Positions 63,314 to 64,000 of a stretch of DNA of 64,000 nt are shown here, piece by piece. The DNA is from Desulfuromonadales bacterium (GTDB taxonomy: Bacteria > Desulfobacterota > Desulfuromonadia > Desulfuromonadales > BM103): contig JAQYVY010000010.1 in the NCBI GenBank assembly GCA_030145195.1, forward strand, positions 1-64,000, in the 5' to 3' direction. Below the pieces are notes generated by a model that was not told the DNA's origin, did no database searches, and was given only the letters and a program-made list of their open reading frames with translations. Both the position numbers and the translations under genes were made by a program. How positions within the stretch are numbered: the first letter of the stretch is position 1; each line of letters starts with the position of its first letter.

Positions 63314-64000
63314 AGCCACTTCCTGAGGTTTGTGCTTTTGAGACATAAGGCATGGACAAGCTACCGAGGACAGGTGTAACACCACCTTGGTTAAACAGGT
63401 TGAGCCGATAGGATCCTCCCGGCATCCACACAGGTAGAGCAAAACTTACCGTTCTACCGCTCCAGTTTTCCTCTGGCAAAACCAGCCGCGGGCCCGGCAG
63501 GCAGGCCCAGCCGTCTCCGGGCACCAATCCGGCCCAATAATTGGGCGATGCAACCACAAAACGCTCAACCCCTGAGAGTTCAATCGTTCCCACCTTCTGC
63601 AATGTCCCGGTGCCTCTAATATCAATCACAGCGACACCGCGTGCTGTCGAAACCAGACAAAAGCCTGCCGTAACCCCAAGAGCCCTGATCGGCTCCTCAA
63701 AATCCTGGTAACCGGTCAGTGCAAAACGGCCATCAGCTTCAACCTTACCGCTCAGCACCCCCGCATCGCCAGCGGCAGCAAAAATTCTGCCATCGCAAGT
63801 CGCCGCCAACTGTCGCAAATCAAGGTGCGCCATCAACTGTTTCGGTATCGACCAGGTCGGGCCGACACGCAGTTGATCGTTGTCTTCAAGCGGGAAACGC
63901 AACAGACCCGCTTTCCCGGCAGCAACAGACAAAACATCCTCTGCAACAACACCATCCCAGGTGGAGGCGACCTCAAGTTCAACCAAGCCTGAACGACGCA
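63300..64000 (-). CDS. Propeller-like protein, partial (start beyond window)
   Basis: The frame is open to the window edge (no stop upstream of 63986 in the visible bases), so the start lies outside. The visible 230 or so residues contain propeller-like strands (GRIFAAAGDAGVLSG, GVAVIDIRGTGTLQKVGTIELSG) and a C-terminal beta domain with WSGRTVSFALPVWMPGGSYRLNL. The TTG at 63986 is only the first possible start inside the window. It overlaps the next gene by 14 bases and is probably co-expressed with it. Confidence 0.7.
   Translation of the reverse strand, partial: RRSGLVELEVASTWDGVVAEDVLSVAAGKAGLLRFPLEDNDQLRVGPTWSIPKQLMAHLDLRQLAATCDGRIFAAAGDAGVLSGKVEADGRFALTGYQDFEEPIRALGVTAGFCLVSTARGVAVIDIRGTGTLQKVGTIELSGVERFVVASPNYWAGLVPGDGWACLPGPRLVLPEENWSGRTVSFALPVWMPGGSYRLNLFNQGGVTPVLGSLSMPYVSKAQTSGSGYVAD

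Overview
The window looks like a chromosomal segment of a Desulfuromonadales-type bacterium (the Geobacter / Desulfuromonas / Pelobacter neighbourhood of the former Deltaproteobacteria). The reasons are internal: a triheme cytochrome c7, an operon of multiheme cytochromes with a prolyl isomerase and an NHL propeller, an atypical type II secretion cluster whose secretin carries a cohesin domain, a bioW-bioF-bioH-bioC biotin operon, and a cbb3 oxidase locus. No plasmid, phage or transposase gene is visible. The segment reads as core genome sprinkled with short palindromic repeats.

Layout. 1-7.9 kb (+): cbb3 oxidase structural genes ccoN(partial)-O-Q-P, then the assembly set ccoG-H-I-S, a YtkA/FixH-like protein and a TauE/SafE-like membrane protein. 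8.1-10.0 kb (+): msrA, an alpha/beta hydrolase, a DUF2784 membrane protein and a Cys-rich mini-protein. 10.2-11.9 kb: a membrane-tethered HTH regulator diverging from a cytochrome c7 gene, then a likely unannotated small RNA. 11.9-15.4 kb (-): CBS/DRTGG-type Mn pyrophosphatase, DUF3108 protein, Ca/Na antiporter. 15.7 kb (+): ArsR-family regulator. 16.0-19.6 kb (-): biotin operon behind a BirA-like operator. 19.8-22.7 kb (+): CcsB/ResB cytochrome c maturation pair and a receiver-GAF protein. 22.9-29.3 kb (-): HAD dehalogenase, dxs-ispA-xseB, an M23 peptidase and xseA. 29.4 kb (+): ParA-like ATPase with an unfamiliar C-terminal half. 30.8-36.3 kb (-): polysaccharide deacetylase, CtpA, EnvC, FtsX and FtsE, a cell-separation block. 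36.5-46.2 kb (-): nine-gene atypical type II secretion operon. 46.3-50.5 kb (-): cytochrome operon with a strong promoter at one end and a hairpin terminator at the other. 50.5-57.6 kb (-): tRNAs Asp-Val-Asp, HU, lon, clpX, clpP, tig, then tRNAs Leu, His, Arg, Pro. 57.7-64 kb: tonB diverging from a TonB-dependent receptor, then two beta-propeller genes, the last one cut by the window edge.

How it fits together. The cell appears to combine microaerobic respiration (cbb3 oxidase with copper and iron-sulfur assembly factors, cytochrome c maturation) with extracellular electron transfer (periplasmic c7, a tetraheme cytochrome resembling the OmcE filament family, an octaheme cytochrome, and a secretion system of the kind linked to OxpG). 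The points most worth following up are: the small RNA at about 11815-11889 with an anti-Shine-Dalgarno loop, the probable cytochrome-nanowire operon, the moved heme domain between CcoO and CcoP, the EF-hand membrane regulator beside cytochrome c7, the coexistence of two pimelate routes in one biotin operon, and several palindromic repeat elements, one of which reaches the dxs stop codon.
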